15,736 nt of DNA from Atopobium sp. GTDB taxonomy: Bacteria; Actinomycetota; Coriobacteriia; Coriobacteriales; Atopobiaceae. Shown here in pieces: positions 14,550 to 15,736 of the stretch. How positions within the stretch are numbered: the stretch's first letter is position 1; every line of letters begins with the position of its first letter. Made by a program: the position numbers and the translations under genes. The notes under the pieces are model-generated. The model worked only from the letters and a program-made list of their open reading frames with translations. It had not been told where the DNA came from and searched no databases. The stretch lies in NCBI GenBank assembly GCA_015259035.1, contig JABZHC010000023.1, forward strand, positions 1-15,736. Reading direction: 5' to 3'.

Positions 14550-15515
14550 ATGCCTGCTTTAATAACTCACTATCTGTTTGGCGCAGAGGTGGTTCATGAT
14601 TTGCCCAAAGAGCTCATTGCCACTGAAGCTGAGGTTAATGCATTTTTGCTCGGAAACCAGGGGCCTGATCCCTTCCTTGCACGCCATCTAGCCTGGCCAA
14701 ACCACTCACTTGCCTGCAATAGGCTGCATCGTCGTATGCACGCAGGCCATATTGTTGACGCGTTTTTATCCATTCGCGATGGGGTTTCTCGCCTCCCGCA
14801 GAGCGACATGCCAGCTGGCCGCGCGTTTGCACTTGGCCTCTTAGCACACTACGCGCTAGATAGAATTGTCCATCCGTTTGTGTATTCCCAGCAAGATGCA
14901 CTGATTGAGGCAGAACCATCTCTCAAAAATGCCTACAGAGAGCTCCATCCTATTATCGAAACGGATTTGGATTCATATCTTCTTTGGCACATGCGCCACA
15001 CTACCGTTGAGACGTTTCCACCAGCTGAGGTGCTTGAAGCCATTGAATCCACCAAACACGTTGGTGGCGCGCTTTTCTCGCAAGTAGCGCTTCAGGTATT
15101 TGACCTTAATGTTGGTGTTGGTGAGTACGAGAAAGCCCTTCAGGACTACGCTCGCATTTACCACACGGTAGAGCGCACTGATCCTAAATACACTACCAAG
15201 CTTCCTGACGTTTTATACAAGACCGAGAAGTTCATGCGTCCTTCAAACAATTCGTACGTTGCCGCAATGGCTCACCGTATTGTTATGACTGAGGACTTCC
15301 CTACCGCTAATCTCAAGCGCCTTCCTTGGAAAGAGCCTTACACAGGAGAAATTAAGACTGAAAGTATTCTTGATCTTATGGATGAAGCTCGTGAGTTCTA
15401 CAAAGAGCTTGTTCAGGCAACTATCTTAGGTCAAAGAATCACCCTGGAAGAGCTGGTCGACGGTATCAACTACATGGGCAAACCCGTTGTAGAAATGGTT
15501 GATGACGAGGACTAA
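14550..15515 (+). CDS. Zinc-dependent phospholipase C family protein
   Basis: A 321-residue member of the Zn_dep_PLPC family (Pfam PF00882), related to the alpha-helical phospholipase C fold. Likely metal ligands are spread along the N-terminal 140 residues: His7 in LITHYLFG, Asp40 in GNQGPDPF, His60 and His64 in LHRRMH, His100, Asp104 and His108 in LLAHYALDRIVHPF, and His133 and Glu137 in LHPIIETDLD. The C-terminal part (about 190-321) is helical and charged, ending in an acidic DDED. There is no signal peptide, so unlike the secreted clostridial enzymes it should act in the cytoplasm; its substrate is unknown. GAGGAG lies five bases before the ATG. It is divergent from mntP and ends at a clear terminator. 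Confidence 0.88.
   Translation: MPALITHYLFGAEVVHDLPKELIATEAEVNAFLLGNQGPDPFLARHLAWPNHSLACNRLHRRMHAGHIVDAFLSIRDGVSRLPQSDMPAGRAFALGLLAHYALDRIVHPFVYSQQDALIEAEPSLKNAYRELHPIIETDLDSYLLWHMRHTTVETFPPAEVLEAIESTKHVGGALFSQVALQVFDLNVGVGEYEKALQDYARIYHTVERTDPKYTTKLPDVLYKTEKFMRPSNNSYVAAMAHRIVMTEDFPTANLKRLPWKEPYTGEIKTESILDLMDEAREFYKELVQATILGQRITLEELVDGINYMGKPVVEMVDDED
14786..14793 (-). repeat. Dispersed octamer GGCGAGAA, copy in the phospholipase C-like gene
   Basis: TTCTCGCC on the plus strand, read GTT TCT CGC CTC and encoding Val79-Ser80-Arg81-Leu82. Confidence 0.6.
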
Positions 15516-15561
15516 CTTGCAACAAAACACCAAAGACGTTGCAGATTCAACCACGTAAAAG

Positions 15562-15593
15562 AAAAGGCAACTACTTGAGTAGCTGCCTTTTTT
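15562..15593 (+). terminator. Intrinsic terminator after the phospholipase C-like gene, probably bidirectional
   Basis: AAAAGGCA (15562-15569) pairs with TGCCTTTT (15584-15591), and CTACT with AGTAG closes the top after one mismatch, followed by a T-run to 15593. The complementary strand also ends in a T-rich run, so it can serve the convergent gene at the right edge. Confidence 0.85.
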
Positions 15594-15666
15594 ACTAACG
15601 CTTATCTACAATCTGACGCATGCTGTAAAGCGCATGCTACAAAAACACAAACCGCAAAAGTTGATT

Positions 15667-15736
15667 TTACAGAAGTGCTTCTTCCCATGCAGGTTCTTTA
15701 AACCCAAGCAAGATAGTATTGCCTGCAACCACCAAG
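15667..15736 (-). CDS. C-terminal end of an unidentified gene, possibly glutaredoxin/thioredoxin-like
   Basis: Reading the minus strand back from a TAA at 15667-15669 gives 22 codons ending VVAGNTILLGFKEPAWEEALL. The pattern of a small hydrophobic strand, a Gly-Asn turn, GF and a final acidic helix resembles the C-terminus of glutaredoxin-like proteins. This is a weak inference from a short fragment. The rest of the gene lies beyond the right edge. The 73 bases between the terminator and this stop hold only an 8-base direct repeat. Confidence 0.45.
   Translation of the reverse strand, partial: LVVAGNTILLGFKEPAWEEALL

Noticed and set aside
15617..15638. Two CGCATGCT copies 14 bases apart
   Set aside because: A short direct repeat with a self-complementary core. 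No T-run follows, and it is too short to call anything beyond a coincidence.
1..15736. Mobile elements, CRISPR arrays, tRNA or rRNA genes
   Set aside because: I looked for transposase-like proteins, terminal repeats, regularly spaced repeats and cloverleaf or rRNA sequence and saw none.

Overview
This window looks like ordinary chromosome from a moderate-GC actinobacterium. The best fit is class Coriobacteriia, in the Atopobium/Lancefieldella group. I infer this from remembered protein similarity (type III glutamine synthetase, an actinobacterial AspT-like aminotransferase, a short Coriobacteriia-type conserved protein) and from a base composition I judge by eye to be a little under 50% GC. 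No rRNA, tRNA, CRISPR array, transposase, integrase or phage gene is visible. Gene starts mostly carry clear AGGAG-type ribosome binding sites, and three important starts are GTG.

Layout, left to right. Positions 1-2367 (minus strand) hold an apparent operon in the order TPR membrane protein, STAS-domain anti-sigma antagonist, Tat translocase subunit (TatA/B type), tatC. tatC runs off the left edge. A perfect 12-bp inverted repeat sits between the STAS gene and the tat pair. Positions 2456-3847 (minus) encode a PLP aminotransferase, divergent from an 89-residue conserved protein of unknown function (3920-4189, plus). nhaA (4223-5599, minus) converges on that small gene and diverges from a DegV-family fatty-acid-binding protein (5804-6661, plus). 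polA and rnhA (10052 down to 6767, minus) form a replication/repair pair converging on degV. A type III glutamine synthetase gene (10310-12403, plus) diverges from polA. mntP and an orphan solute-binding protein (14444 down to 12523, minus) converge on the glutamine synthetase gene. A zinc-dependent phospholipase C-like protein (14550-15515, plus) follows. The right edge holds the C-terminal 22 codons of a minus-strand gene, possibly glutaredoxin-like.

The genes are mainly housekeeping: protein export, amino-acid and nitrogen metabolism, Na+/H+ and Mn2+ homeostasis, fatty-acid handling, DNA repair. Convergent gene pairs are separated by good intrinsic terminators at 6687-6716, 12463-12493 and 15562-15593.

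The most unusual signal is not a gene. The octamer GGCGAGAA (complement TTCTCGCC) occurs 11 times, against roughly 0.4-0.5 expected by composition. Seven copies lie inside genes and are read in several different frames and peptides. The other four form two head-to-head inverted pairs, each just downstream of a gene, making short hairpins. This is the distribution known for DNA-uptake signal sequences in Neisseria and Pasteurellaceae. I am not aware of such a system in Coriobacteriia, so it is the main lead from this window, and it is a hypothesis.
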